Source of the DNA: Ferrithrix thermotolerans DSM 19514
GTDB taxonomy: Bacteria; Actinomycetota; Acidimicrobiia; Acidimicrobiales; Ilumatobacteraceae
NCBI GenBank assembly: GCA_945878705.1
Contig: CAMCUE010000025.1
Span: 1-10,201, forward strand
Length of the DNA stretch: 10,201 nt
Direction of reading: 5' to 3'
The notes beneath the pieces are model-generated. The model searched no databases. It worked only from the letters and a program-made list of their open reading frames with translations, and had not been told where the DNA came from. The position numbers and the translations under genes are program-made. This document shows positions 1-6,266 of the stretch, one piece after another (positions within the stretch are counted from its first letter, which is position 1; the number at the start of each line of letters is the position of its first letter).

Positions 1-325
1 GAACATTAATTGACCCAGTTAAATCAAGAACCCCAATTAAAAATGCCTGCACCGCCAGTCCTGCTTGGGTAATCAATGCAATTCTTCGCCGATTATGTCG
101 GTCAGCTAATGCCCCGCACCAAGTTCCAAAAAATAGCATTGGCAAAAACTGAAACGCGACGTTGTAACCAAGATCGGCTGCATTGCCTGTGAGTCGATAA
201 AGCAGCAACGATGAGGCAGTTAACTGCAACCAACTACCGATATTTGACACCAAAAGACTTATGAAAAAAAGCTTTGCGTTAAAATACTTCAGTGACCGAA
301 AAATGCCACTGCTGTTATCGGACAT
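1..325 (-). CDS. MFS transporter, MFS_3/EntS-like exporter (N-terminal part; C-terminus beyond the left edge)
   Basis: The reverse strand from the ATG at 325 is open to the window edge, giving about 108 residues. The protein starts MSDNSSGIFRSLKYFNAKLF, followed by a hydrophobic helix at about residues 19-43 with SNIGSWLQ, as in MFS_3/EntS-type exporters. A second helix covers about 50-72. Motif A of the major facilitator family, GALADRHNRRR, is at residues 71-81 in the loop between helices 2 and 3, and a third helix follows. Family members export siderophores, drugs or other small molecules at the inner membrane. The substrate cannot be read from this fragment. The start is 18 bases after the lepA stop on the same strand, so it is probably read from the lepA transcript. 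There is only a weak purine stretch (AAAAGAA) before the ATG. Family assignment is firm; function beyond 'exporter' is not. Confidence 0.85.
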   Translation of the reverse strand, partial: MSDNSSGIFRSLKYFNAKLFFISLLVSNIGSWLQLTASSLLLYRLTGNAADLGYNVAFQFLPMLFFGTWCGALADRHNRRRIALITQAGLAVQAFLIGVLDLTGSINV

Positions 326-343
326 AAATTCTTTTGGCAGATT

Positions 344-2128
344 TCAATCGTCAAGCTTCAAGGCCGAGATAAATACATCTCCAGGTATCTCAACGCGGCC
401 GATTGACTTCATCTTCTTTTTACCTTCTTTTTGTTTCTCTAACAGTTTTCGCTTGCGCGAAATATCGCCACCATAACATTTAGCCAAAACATCTTTACGC
501 TTTGCTTTTACTGTTTCGCGGGCGATGAACTTTCCACCGATTGCTGCTTGAATCGGCACATCAAACATTTGTCGCGGAATAAGCTCTTTCAACTTTTCGC
601 ACATCCGTTTACCATAGTCATATGCCTTATCACGATGCACGATTGTGCTGAAAGCATCGGCAGCAATTGCATTTAGAAACAGATCAACTTTCACTAGATC
701 TGACTCGCGGTAGCCGTCAAGTTCGTAGTCGAGACTTGCATATCCTTGAGAGCGACTTTTCATTTGATCAAAGAAATCAACGACAACCTCGGCAAGTGGA
801 ATCAGATAGTGCAACTCAACTCTTTCTGGAGAAAGATATTCAAGTTTGCCAAGTTCACCGCGACGCGTTTGACAAAGGTCCATCAAAGTTCCGGTGTAAT
901 CCTTCGGAGTAATAATGTTCACTTTGAAATACGGCTCTTGAATCGACTTGATATATACCGTCGGCGGCAACTCTGCAGGGTTGTCAACAATTTCCAGCGT
1001 GCCATCTGTTTTTGTAACTTGATATTGCACCGAAGGTGCGGTTGCAATTAGCGCCAAGTTGAATTCGCGCTCAAGGCGTTCTTTGACGATCTCCATGTGC
1101 AACAAACCAAGAAAGCCGCATCTAAATCCGAACCCAAGCGCACCTGATGACTCTGGCAAATAGCTAATTGATGCGTCGTTGAGCTTAAGTTTTTGCAAAC
1201 TCTCTCGAAGTGTTTCAAAATCGTCGGCATCAATCGGAAACAATCCACAAAAAACCATTGGCTTCGGATCGCTATAACCAGCTAGAGCCTCAGTCGCTTG
1301 TCGTGCTTCGTGGGTCACAGTTTCACCACTTCGTGCTTCACCGACATCTTTAATTCCGGCGATCAAATATCCAACTTCGCCTGGCCCAAGTTCACCAACT
1401 GGCGAAGGCACTGGTCGTCGCACGCCAACTTCAAGTGCTTCATGCACAGCATTAGTCTGCATAAATCGCAACTTGTCGGTGCTGCGTATACGGCCGTTCA
1501 TTACCCGAATCGATGAAACCACACCGCGATATTGATCGTATTGACTGTCGAAAATTAATGCTTGCAACGCCGCGTCAGGGTCGCCCTTCGGTGGCGGAAT
1601 TCTTTCAACGATTGCATCTAACAATGCGGGTACCCCGTCGCCAGTCTTCGCCGAGATTCGCAAAATATCCTCGGCACGAATACCGAGAACTTTTTCAATT
1701 TCCATTGCATAACGATCAGGGTCTGCTGCAGGAAGGTCAATTTTGTTTAGCGCCGCAACAATCTCTAAATTGTTTTCAAGAGCCAAATAACAATTGGCCA
1801 AAGTTTGCGCTTCAATTCCCTGAGCAGCATCAACTATCAAAACAACACCTTCACATGCAGCCAACGAACGACTCACTTCATATCCAAAGTCAACGTGCCC
1901 TGGAGTATCAATCAGATGCAACGTGTTGCCCTTCCAGTCGACGCGGACATTTTGGGCTTTGATCGTGATCCCACGCTCCCGCTCTAGATCCATCGTGTCG
2001 AGATATTGCGCTCGCATCGCTCTCGCTTCAACGGCGTTAGTCATCTCTAAAATTCGGTCGGAAAGTGTTGATTTGCCGTGATCGATGTGGGCGATGATCG
2101 AGAAATTTCGTATTAAAGCTAAATCCAT
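344..2128 (-). CDS. lepA: Elongation factor 4 (LepA), ribosome-associated translational GTPase
   Basis: The protein has 594 residues, the usual length for LepA/EF4, a cytoplasmic GTPase that binds ribosomes and acts in translation elongation or initiation. All GTPase motifs are visible: G1 AHIDHGKST (13-21), the G2 region RERGIT (50-55), G3 DTPGH (74-78), G4 NKID (128-131) and G5 SAK (159-161). Domain II and EF-G-like domains follow. The LepA-specific C-terminal domain is complete, with [38 protein letters not shown] and [20 protein letters not shown] near the end. The start gives the standard N-terminus just before [15 protein letters not shown]. No good Shine-Dalgarno sequence precedes it. 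The gene diverges from rpsT across a 123-base spacer and is followed after 18 bases by the MFS gene. No damage or missing motif is seen. Confidence 0.98.
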   Translation of the reverse strand: MDLALIRNFSIIAHIDHGKSTLSDRILEMTNAVEARAMRAQYLDTMDLERERGITIKAQNVRVDWKGNTLHLIDTPGHVDFGYEVSRSLAACEGVVLIVDAAQGIEAQTLANCYLALENNLEIVAALNKIDLPAADPDRYAMEIEKVLGIRAEDILRISAKTGDGVPALLDAIVERIPPPKGDPDAALQALIFDSQYDQYRGVVSSIRVMNGRIRSTDKLRFMQTNAVHEALEVGVRRPVPSPVGELGPGEVGYLIAGIKDVGEARSGETVTHEARQATEALAGYSDPKPMVFCGLFPIDADDFETLRESLQKLKLNDASISYLPESSGALGFGFRCGFLGLLHMEIVKERLEREFNLALIATAPSVQYQVTKTDGTLEIVDNPAELPPTVYIKSIQEPYFKVNIITPKDYTGTLMDLCQTRRGELGKLEYLSPERVELHYLIPLAEVVVDFFDQMKSRSQGYASLDYELDGYRESDLVKVDLFLNAIAADAFSTIVHRDKAYDYGKRMCEKLKELIPRQMFDVPIQAAIGGKFIARETVKAKRKDVLAKCYGGDISRKRKLLEKQKEGKKKMKSIGRVEIPGDVFISALKLDD

Positions 2129-2154
2129 TAGGCCATTTCTTTTGAGAATGTGAT

Positions 2155-2192
2155 CTTCGCGACGCTGGTCTTAAAATAAGACGAACGCGAAG
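2155..2192. repeat. Nested inverted repeat in the lepA-rpsT spacer
   Basis: Outer arms CTTCGCG (2155-2161) and CGCGAAG (2186-2192) are perfect complements. Inside them GTCTTA (2168-2173) and TAAGAC (2177-2182) form a second perfect stem with an AAA loop. The two stems are separated by an asymmetric internal loop of 6 and 3 bases. Read on the minus strand this would be a two-tier hairpin in the lepA leader, ending 26 bases before the lepA ATG. It could equally be a DNA operator. The pairing is seen directly; the role is inferred. Confidence 0.55.
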
Positions 2193-2199
2193 CAAGTAA

Positions 2200-2205
2200 A
2201 TTCTA
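2200..2205 (-). promoter_or_regulatory. Candidate -10 element for lepA
   Basis: The minus strand reads TAGAAT, five of six matches to the TATAAT consensus. Transcription would start around 2193-2194, almost exactly at the first base of the nested hairpin at 2192-2155. No convincing -35 element is found at 16-18 bases: the nearest TTGCC-like stretch is only about 14 bases away. It is therefore a weak call. Confidence 0.3.
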
Positions 2206-2220
2206 CACGGCTTATGTTTG

Positions 2221-2248
2221 GCAAGGCCCTACTCGCTGTTAGCCTTGC
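2221..2248 (+). promoter_or_regulatory. Hairpin immediately upstream of the rpsT GTG start
   Basis: GCAAGGC (2221-2227) and GCCTTGC (2242-2248) form a perfect 7-base stem around a 14-base loop. The stem ends three bases before the GTG start. There is no Shine-Dalgarno sequence in this stretch, and the hairpin would cover the ribosome landing site. S20 is known in E. coli to repress its own translation from an mRNA with a non-AUG start, so an autoregulatory leader is a reasonable inference, not a demonstrated one. Confidence 0.4.
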
Positions 2249-2251
2249 GAC

Positions 2252-2518
2252 GTGGCAAATATCAAATCTCAGAAAAAACGCATCCTTACCAACGCCAAAG
2301 CCAACGACCGAAACAAGGCCGTACGCAGCGAATTACGCTCACGAGTAAAAGCCGCAAATGAGACCGCAGGCACACCAGAAAACGCCGAAGCAGTTCGAAT
2401 CGCAGTCAAGCGCCTCGACACCGCAGCACGAAAGCGCATCATTCACCCCAAGCAGGCTGCTCGTCGTAAGAGCCGCTTGATGCGCAAACTAAACGCAACT
2501 GCTGCTGCCGCGAAATAA
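2252..2518 (+). CDS. rpsT: Small ribosomal subunit protein bS20
   Basis: The product has 88 residues, normal for S20, an early-assembling protein that binds 16S rRNA in the body of the 30S subunit. It opens with the characteristic MANIKSQKKRILTNAKAN. It has the conserved segments RNKAVRSELRS and later IHPKQAARRKSRL (about 64-76), ending in an alanine-rich tail. The start codon is GTG; it is chosen because the S20 N-terminus begins exactly there and no other start fits. No Shine-Dalgarno sequence is visible, and a perfect hairpin ends three bases upstream. The gene diverges from lepA and converges on holA, whose stop codon is only three bases beyond its TAA. Possible -10 elements (TAAATT at 2197, TATGTT at 2214) have no clear -35 partner. 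Confidence 0.97.
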   Translation: MANIKSQKKRILTNAKANDRNKAVRSELRSRVKAANETAGTPENAEAVRIAVKRLDTAARKRIIHPKQAARRKSRLMRKLNATAAAAK

Positions 2519-2521
2519 TTT

Positions 2522-3562
2522 TTAGTTTCGCTTCGGCGAAAAAGTGCGCTTACTGCTACTCAATTTTGTAGCTCCACCCACTCGGCACAATCTAGCGACG
2601 AGTATTTCCATCGTCAGTTCTTCACCGAGATCTTTTCCGCCGCGCAGGTCGACATCAGCTCTTGCAAGTAACTGTATAGCTTGAGAGATTCCCGAAGTAC
2701 CGATTCGCCGATACTGAGTGAGATACTTTTTCGCCTGAAACTCGCTCTTGCCACCAATCAAAGTCAAAACATCTGCGGCAGAATGAATCTCAGGACCATC
2801 AATTCGCATCAACTTTAAGTAATGCGTGTGCAAAATCGCCATCACTTGCAACGGATGAAAGTCTCCGCTTCGTAGCATTCTCCGCAGCATCTCTAACGCC
2901 AATTTTGAATCTCCAGCGTCAACGGCATCCGTTAAATCCCATGGCTTGACGCCTCCTGCATCACCAAGAAATACCGCGACATCTTGAGCCGTTAATTTCT
3001 TTGATGTGCCGTACGCCGACACGAGTGTGTCAATCAATCCTGGAAGTCTTGCTTGGTCTTCACCCAGCCAGTCAATGATGTTATTTAGCGCTACAGCATC
3101 GACGCTCAACTCAGACTCTGCAAACTTTTCTAAAAACCAAGTAACAAGTTCTTGACGGCGTGCTGGAGGCTCAGTTGAAATAACCGTTGTACCTGATCGT
3201 TTGAATGCATCGCTAATTGATTTTGGTAATTTGCCAGTGGCACTAACTACTAAGTGCGTGCTGTCAGCTGGCTGGTCAAGGTATTTAACAAGTATCGCAA
3301 GTTCATTGACAGTTGCTTCGGCAATTTCTCTTATCACCACAACGCGCTCTTCGCCGAACAACGACATTGTCTCGGCCGATGCGATTGCTTGACGGATTGC
3401 ATTCTCACGAAGATCAGAGCTTGGCGCTCCTGCATCGTGAGTCTCTAAAATCGTGCTACGGCTCTCTTGCGAATGCATGGACTTAATTAATTCTCGAGTG
3501 ATCTCGGTAACTTTGTCTGAGACAAGTCGTGGGTCGCTACCAGTAATTAAGTGAATCGTCAC
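2522..3562 (-). CDS. holA: DNA polymerase III delta subunit (clamp loader)
   Basis: The 346-residue product matches actinobacterial HolA proteins in size and layout. Delta opens the beta sliding clamp during replication. The N-terminus VTIHLITGSDPRLVSDKV is the usual beta-strand-plus-acidic start of delta. SLFGEERVVVIREI (about 94-107) is a typical delta segment, and the C-terminal half is the helical collar region (QVMAILHTHYLKLMRI and after). Delta has no working Walker motif, and none is seen here. I chose the GTG at 3562. It overlaps the comEC stop as GTGA, has GAGGGG just upstream, and gives the family N-terminus; an upstream start at 3628 would add 22 residues overlapping comEC. Translational coupling to comEC is likely. 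The rpsT-holA-comEC order agrees with the mycobacterial arrangement. Confidence 0.92.
   Translation of the reverse strand: MTIHLITGSDPRLVSDKVTEITRELIKSMHSQESRSTILETHDAGAPSSDLRENAIRQAIASAETMSLFGEERVVVIREIAEATVNELAILVKYLDQPADSTHLVVSATGKLPKSISDAFKRSGTTVISTEPPARRQELVTWFLEKFAESELSVDAVALNNIIDWLGEDQARLPGLIDTLVSAYGTSKKLTAQDVAVFLGDAGGVKPWDLTDAVDAGDSKLALEMLRRMLRSGDFHPLQVMAILHTHYLKLMRIDGPEIHSAADVLTLIGGKSEFQAKKYLTQYRRIGTSGISQAIQLLARADVDLRGGKDLGEELTMEILVARLCRVGGATKLSSSKRTFSPKRN
2526..2541 (+). terminator. Candidate 3' hairpin of rpsT with a UUCG tetraloop
   Basis: TTTCGC (2526-2531), loop TTCG (2532-2535) and GCGAAA (2536-2541) make a perfect 6-base stem closed by the very stable C(UUCG)G tetraloop on the plus-strand RNA. 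It begins 8 bases after the rpsT stop and lies within the last codons of holA. No T-run follows on the plus strand, so it may be a stabilising 3' end rather than a classic intrinsic terminator. GCGAAA also occurs at 2510-2515 and could pair instead with the same TTTCGC. Confidence 0.4.
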
Positions 3563-4977
3563 CCCTCTACTCTCGCACTTCGGTGTAGCAACGACAAGAT
3601 CATCGCCAAGACTGCAATCCACAAGCAAAGATTGATGAAACCTGTTGTATTCAATCGTTCACCGATCGCTGCCACCCACCAAACCCACCGCACGCCAACA
3701 AAAACTGGCCACATCATTACTGTCCCGATTGCAGAACATACAGTTTGACTTAGTGCCCCAGCCAAAAGCGACAGCGGCAAACCCACGAGCATCACTAACG
3801 CCGCGACGGGAACCGCTAATACATTTGCGATAATTCCGATGGCTGCTGGCAAACCAAACACGAAAATTACTGCAGGTGTAACTCCTGCTTGCGCCGAAAC
3901 AGTTGCGGCAATCAAATTTGCAAGCCAGCGTGGGCCAGGAACTACCCGTGCAAGCGGCCCAGACAATAAACACAAACCTGCAGTTGCCCCGACCGACATG
4001 AAATATCCGACCGACCATGCAAGTAGCGGATCAAAAAATATCGTTCCGATCACAGTTATCGCAAGCAGTCGCAGTGTGCGCGTTGGGCGTCCAATCGAAA
4101 TTGAAAGTGTTGCCACACCGGCCATCACCGCTGCACGAACGACGCTTGGTTCAACTCGAGTAATCACGACAAACCAAATCAAAACGCCACAGGTGACGAT
4201 CAGCCGTGCAGTGCGAGGCAAGCGACGCAACAATGGAGAAAGTCCTGCCAGCACAAACGCCACATTCTGACCCGACACGGCGACAAGATGAGCCAAGCCA
4301 GATTTTCGAAAAGCCATGACCATTTCCTCAGGCTGTTCTGAATCATCACCGATTACCAAACCCGTGAACAGTGATCTTTCGTCATACGAGAATGACGAAG
4401 CGCCACGATCAATCAATTTGCGAACACGCTGTGCACTTCGAAACAATGGCGCCGCAGTAAACCTTCGCTCTTCCACTGACTTGATTTCAAATTTGCCCTT
4501 GATGTGCTTCGAGATTAATCGTTGCTCATGCTCTGGCGAAAGTTTGCTACGCCAACCAGTTACAAGAATTCTTTCTCCAACAGAAACATTGTTCAATCGC
4601 CATGCGGGTGGTCCATATGCGTAGACAATAAATCTGTCTCTGGCGATTTCAAGGACAATCTGTGTTGCCGCACCACTGCGTTGCGGGTCGCTAATCACTC
4701 GAGCAACACCCGCATAGTTTCCCAACTTGACACTCCGTAATTCGTTGATCGCAGCTGTGCCGTGCAACAAGCCAAGCAAACTGAAAAATAACAGTGCAAT
4801 GCTTAAAGAAATTCTGGTCCTTCGAATTGCCATTGCAATCAGCATCACGCTGAGGACGAGCGCCAAAATGATCGTTGGCACGAGAAGTTTTTCGGCCGCG
4901 CGAGTCGCACAAACAGCCGAAATCGCTAATCCAACTATGAACCAATCAGAACGCCATAGATCGTACGATTGAGTCAT
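3559..4977 (-). CDS. comEC: ComEC/Rec2 family DNA-uptake channel, short form without a metallo-beta-lactamase domain
   Basis: This 472-residue inner-membrane protein belongs to the ComEC/Rec2 family, which carries single-stranded DNA across the membrane in natural transformation. N-terminal hydrophobic helices (about 12-75) are followed by a soluble OB-like stretch (about 83-166). The competence domain starts near 200 with LFTGLVIGDDS and the signature GLAHLVAVSGQN (H230, SGQN 235-238), then about seven or more membrane helices. It stops after the last helix; the C-terminal metallo-beta-lactamase domain of the long form (700-800 residues) is absent. From memory, mycobacterial Rv2414c is similarly short. 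The ATG at 4977 is preferred over an in-frame TTG at 4992. That ATG overlaps the opposite-strand ATG of the next gene. No Shine-Dalgarno sequence is present. holA follows with a GTGA overlap. Confidence 0.92.
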   Translation of the reverse strand: MTQSYDLWRSDWFIVGLAISAVCATRAAEKLLVPTIILALVLSVMLIAMAIRRTRISLSIALLFFSLLGLLHGTAAINELRSVKLGNYAGVARVISDPQRSGAATQIVLEIARDRFIVYAYGPPAWRLNNVSVGERILVTGWRSKLSPEHEQRLISKHIKGKFEIKSVEERRFTAAPLFRSAQRVRKLIDRGASSFSYDERSLFTGLVIGDDSEQPEEMVMAFRKSGLAHLVAVSGQNVAFVLAGLSPLLRRLPRTARLIVTCGVLIWFVVITRVEPSVVRAAVMAGVATLSISIGRPTRTLRLLAITVIGTIFFDPLLAWSVGYFMSVGATAGLCLLSGPLARVVPGPRWLANLIAATVSAQAGVTPAVIFVFGLPAAIGIIANVLAVPVAALVMLVGLPLSLLAGALSQTVCSAIGTVMMWPVFVGVRWVWWVAAIGERLNTTGFINLCLWIAVLAMILSLLHRSARVEG

Positions 4978-5506
4978 GGCAAAAGCCCGCAAGACAAGAA
5001 ACTCAGGCGGGCGCAGGAGCGAGCGAGCAGACGGGCGACTTGGGGTACATCAAGGCAAACTTTTATCTGGTTCGCTATTGGCTCGCAAACGCAAAACACA
5101 AGTCGTAAGAGATGGAATCCTCGCGAATCGCGACGAAGTTCATCAAAAAGGTGGATTCGCGGCAATCGCCCTCTCACTAATCGTTTTAGTGGCTGGCTTA
5201 TTTTTGATTGTATTGCCGGGCTCATTTACAGGTTTGATCGGATTCATACTCACCGTTATCGCCCTGCCGACACTGCCATTGTTTGGTGTTCCGGCTGCTG
5301 GTGGAGTCATTCGCTATGCCTTGAGTTTTATTTCGAGTGCATTGCTGTGGTGGGTCGTTGGTCATTATGCCGCTCGTCGCGCAGTTCAACTAACTATTTC
5401 TAGTTGGCCAGAGTGGATTAAGGAATTTCGTCCACTAGCAATTGGTGTCGTTCTGGGTTCACTCATTTCACTTGCACTGGCGGCTGTAGTCCTCGGAGTT
5501 ATCTAG
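4976..5506 (+). CDS. Unrecognised four-helix membrane protein inside the comEA-comEC cluster
   Basis: I do not recognise this 176-residue protein. A basic, hydrophilic N-terminal segment (about 1-58, rich in Arg and Lys) is followed by four probable membrane helices. These lie at about 60-80 (ending IVLPG), 82-104 (GFILTVIALPTLPLFG), 112-130 (containing LLWWVVGHYAA) and 150-175. LPG followed by a hydrophobic stretch loosely recalls PGPGW-type small membrane proteins, but the motif itself is absent. The clear hydrophobic periodicity argues that it is real. The ATG at 4976 overlaps the comEC ATG; an in-frame TTG at 5078 is an alternative that would remove 34 residues. There is no Shine-Dalgarno sequence. 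It ends four bases before the comEA stop, so it converges on comEA and diverges from comEC. A link to DNA uptake is suggested only by position. Confidence 0.75.
   Translation: MAKARKTRNSGGRRSERADGRLGVHQGKLLSGSLLARKRKTQVVRDGILANRDEVHQKGGFAAIALSLIVLVAGLFLIVLPGSFTGLIGFILTVIALPTLPLFGVPAAGGVIRYALSFISSALLWWVVGHYAARRAVQLTISSWPEWIKEFRPLAIGVVLGSLISLALAAVVLGVI
4981..5012 (-). terminator. Terminator-like hairpin with TTTT just before comEC
   Basis: On the minus strand GCCCGC (5012-5007) and GCGGGC (4990-4985) form a perfect 6-base GC-only stem around a 16-base loop. The loop can form a small inner stem (GAG with CTT). TTTT (4984-4981) follows directly. This is the layout of an intrinsic terminator, and it ends three bases before the comEC ATG. 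It could end transcripts reading through from comEA, act as an attenuator for comEC, or be a chance result of codons 4-13 of the opposite gene. Confidence 0.45.
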
Positions 5507-5510
5507 AAAA

Positions 5511-6206
5511 CTATTTCACGCGCGCTTGCGGCAAAATTTCATTTAGTTTTGCGGGGCCAATTCCACGGACATTGAGTAGATCTTCAACGCTGAGAAATGC
5601 GCCACTCTTTTCGCGATAGGCAATAATCGCTTTCGATGTCGACGGACCAACCCCAGGAAGTTGCTCAAGTTCAATCGCAGTTGCAGTGTTGATATTTACT
5701 AGCAGTGGTGCTTTTTGTGTTGCACCTCCAGAAATTATGTTGCCAGCAGAACTTGGTAAACCTGGCGCTCTCGGTTGCACAATTACATGTGGCTTATCAT
5801 TTCGTTTCGGAATATAGATTTGTTCGCCTTCATTCAATATCGTTGCAAGATTTACCGAATCTAAATCTGCTTGTGTTGTCGCCCCGCCTGCCGCGATAAC
5901 ACCATCGTTCACTCGCGACCCTGCATCAAGTTTGTATACCCCTGGTTCAGCAACAGCACCAGCAACATGCACCGTGATCAATGTAAGTTCAATTGTCGTT
6001 TGCGGTGTGATGTCTAGAGTGCTCAAAACTGTGGTCGTACTCGCAAATGCCATCGCATACTCTGGCGGCGGCGGTGGAACTCGAAGCAACCACCACCCCG
6101 CGAAAGAAACAATTATCAAACTACCCACAGAGCCAAGCAGCCTCGACAGACCGAACCATTTAACGAGCGACTTGAAGCGGTCGAAATTTGAAAGAATTAA
6201 TTTCAC
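5511..6206 (-). CDS. comEA: ComEA, membrane-anchored DNA-binding competence protein
   Basis: ComEA binds double-stranded DNA outside the cytoplasmic membrane and passes it to the ComEC channel. The 231-residue product has a short cytoplasmic N-terminus and one membrane anchor at about 23-43, followed by a run of five prolines. An SLBB domain follows at about 77-135 (VHVAGAVAEPGVYKL, GEQIYIP). Then come a flexible linker and a C-terminal helix-hairpin-helix pair. That region has NINTATAIELEQLPGVG and later LLNVRGIGPAKLNEI, the hallmark of the ComEA DNA-binding domain. The start is GTG at 6206, with a GGGG stretch three bases upstream buried in a hairpin. It has the usual neighbour comEC downstream, but an opposite-strand membrane gene separates the two. 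Upstream on the same strand is the thioredoxin-TPR gene, with hairpins in the 60-base gap. Confidence 0.95.
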   Translation of the reverse strand: MKLILSNFDRFKSLVKWFGLSRLLGSVGSLIIVSFAGWWLLRVPPPPPEYAMAFASTTTVLSTLDITPQTTIELTLITVHVAGAVAEPGVYKLDAGSRVNDGVIAAGGATTQADLDSVNLATILNEGEQIYIPKRNDKPHVIVQPRAPGLPSSAGNIISGGATQKAPLLVNINTATAIELEQLPGVGPSTSKAIIAYREKSGAFLSVEDLLNVRGIGPAKLNEILPQARVK

Positions 6207-6245
6207 TGCCCCATGTGGGCACTAACCCCCGATCGGGGCACTAAC
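6207..6245. repeat. Direct repeats and tandem palindromes abutting the comEA start
   Basis: GGGCACTAAC occurs twice (6217-6226 and 6236-6245), a 19-base period. Between the copies lies the perfect palindrome CCCCGATCGGGG (6227-6238, sharing three bases with the second repeat). On the other side TGCCC (6207-6211) pairs with GGGCA (6217-6221). On the comEA strand the second hairpin ends at the base before the GTG start and contains the only Shine-Dalgarno-like GGGG. Two regulator half-sites or an RNA switch controlling comEA translation are possible. The repeats are seen; the role is inferred. Confidence 0.5.
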
Positions 6246-6266
6246 AATTTGAGATATTTGAGTTAC

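Noticed and set aside
1513..1962. A 149-codon open frame on the plus strand opposite lepA
   Set aside because: It lies wholly antisense to a strongly conserved lepA. The product has no domain-like pattern and is a codon-bias shadow.
3563..3628. Longer holA from a start at 3628
   Set aside because: It would overlap comEC by about 70 bases and add 22 residues absent from the delta-subunit N-terminus. The GTG at 3562 has a Shine-Dalgarno sequence and a classic GTGA overlap.
3839..4270. A 143-codon open frame on the plus strand opposite comEC
   Set aside because: Low-complexity Thr/Ala/Ser-rich translation antisense to conserved membrane helices; a shadow frame.
4978..4992. comEC start at the TTG at 4992
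   Set aside because: It adds only five residues from a rare start codon lying in the arm of the terminator-like hairpin. The ATG at 4977 is simpler.
4969..5403. A 144-codon plus-strand frame overlapping the membrane-protein gene
   Set aside because: The translation is rich in Arg, Ser and Trp with no hydrophobic periodicity. The neighbouring frame gives clean membrane helices.
5531..5552. GCAAAA/TTTTGC inverted repeat after the membrane-gene stop, considered as its terminator
   Set aside because: Only six AT-rich pairs with a 10-base loop and followed by GGGG instead of T; easily chance.
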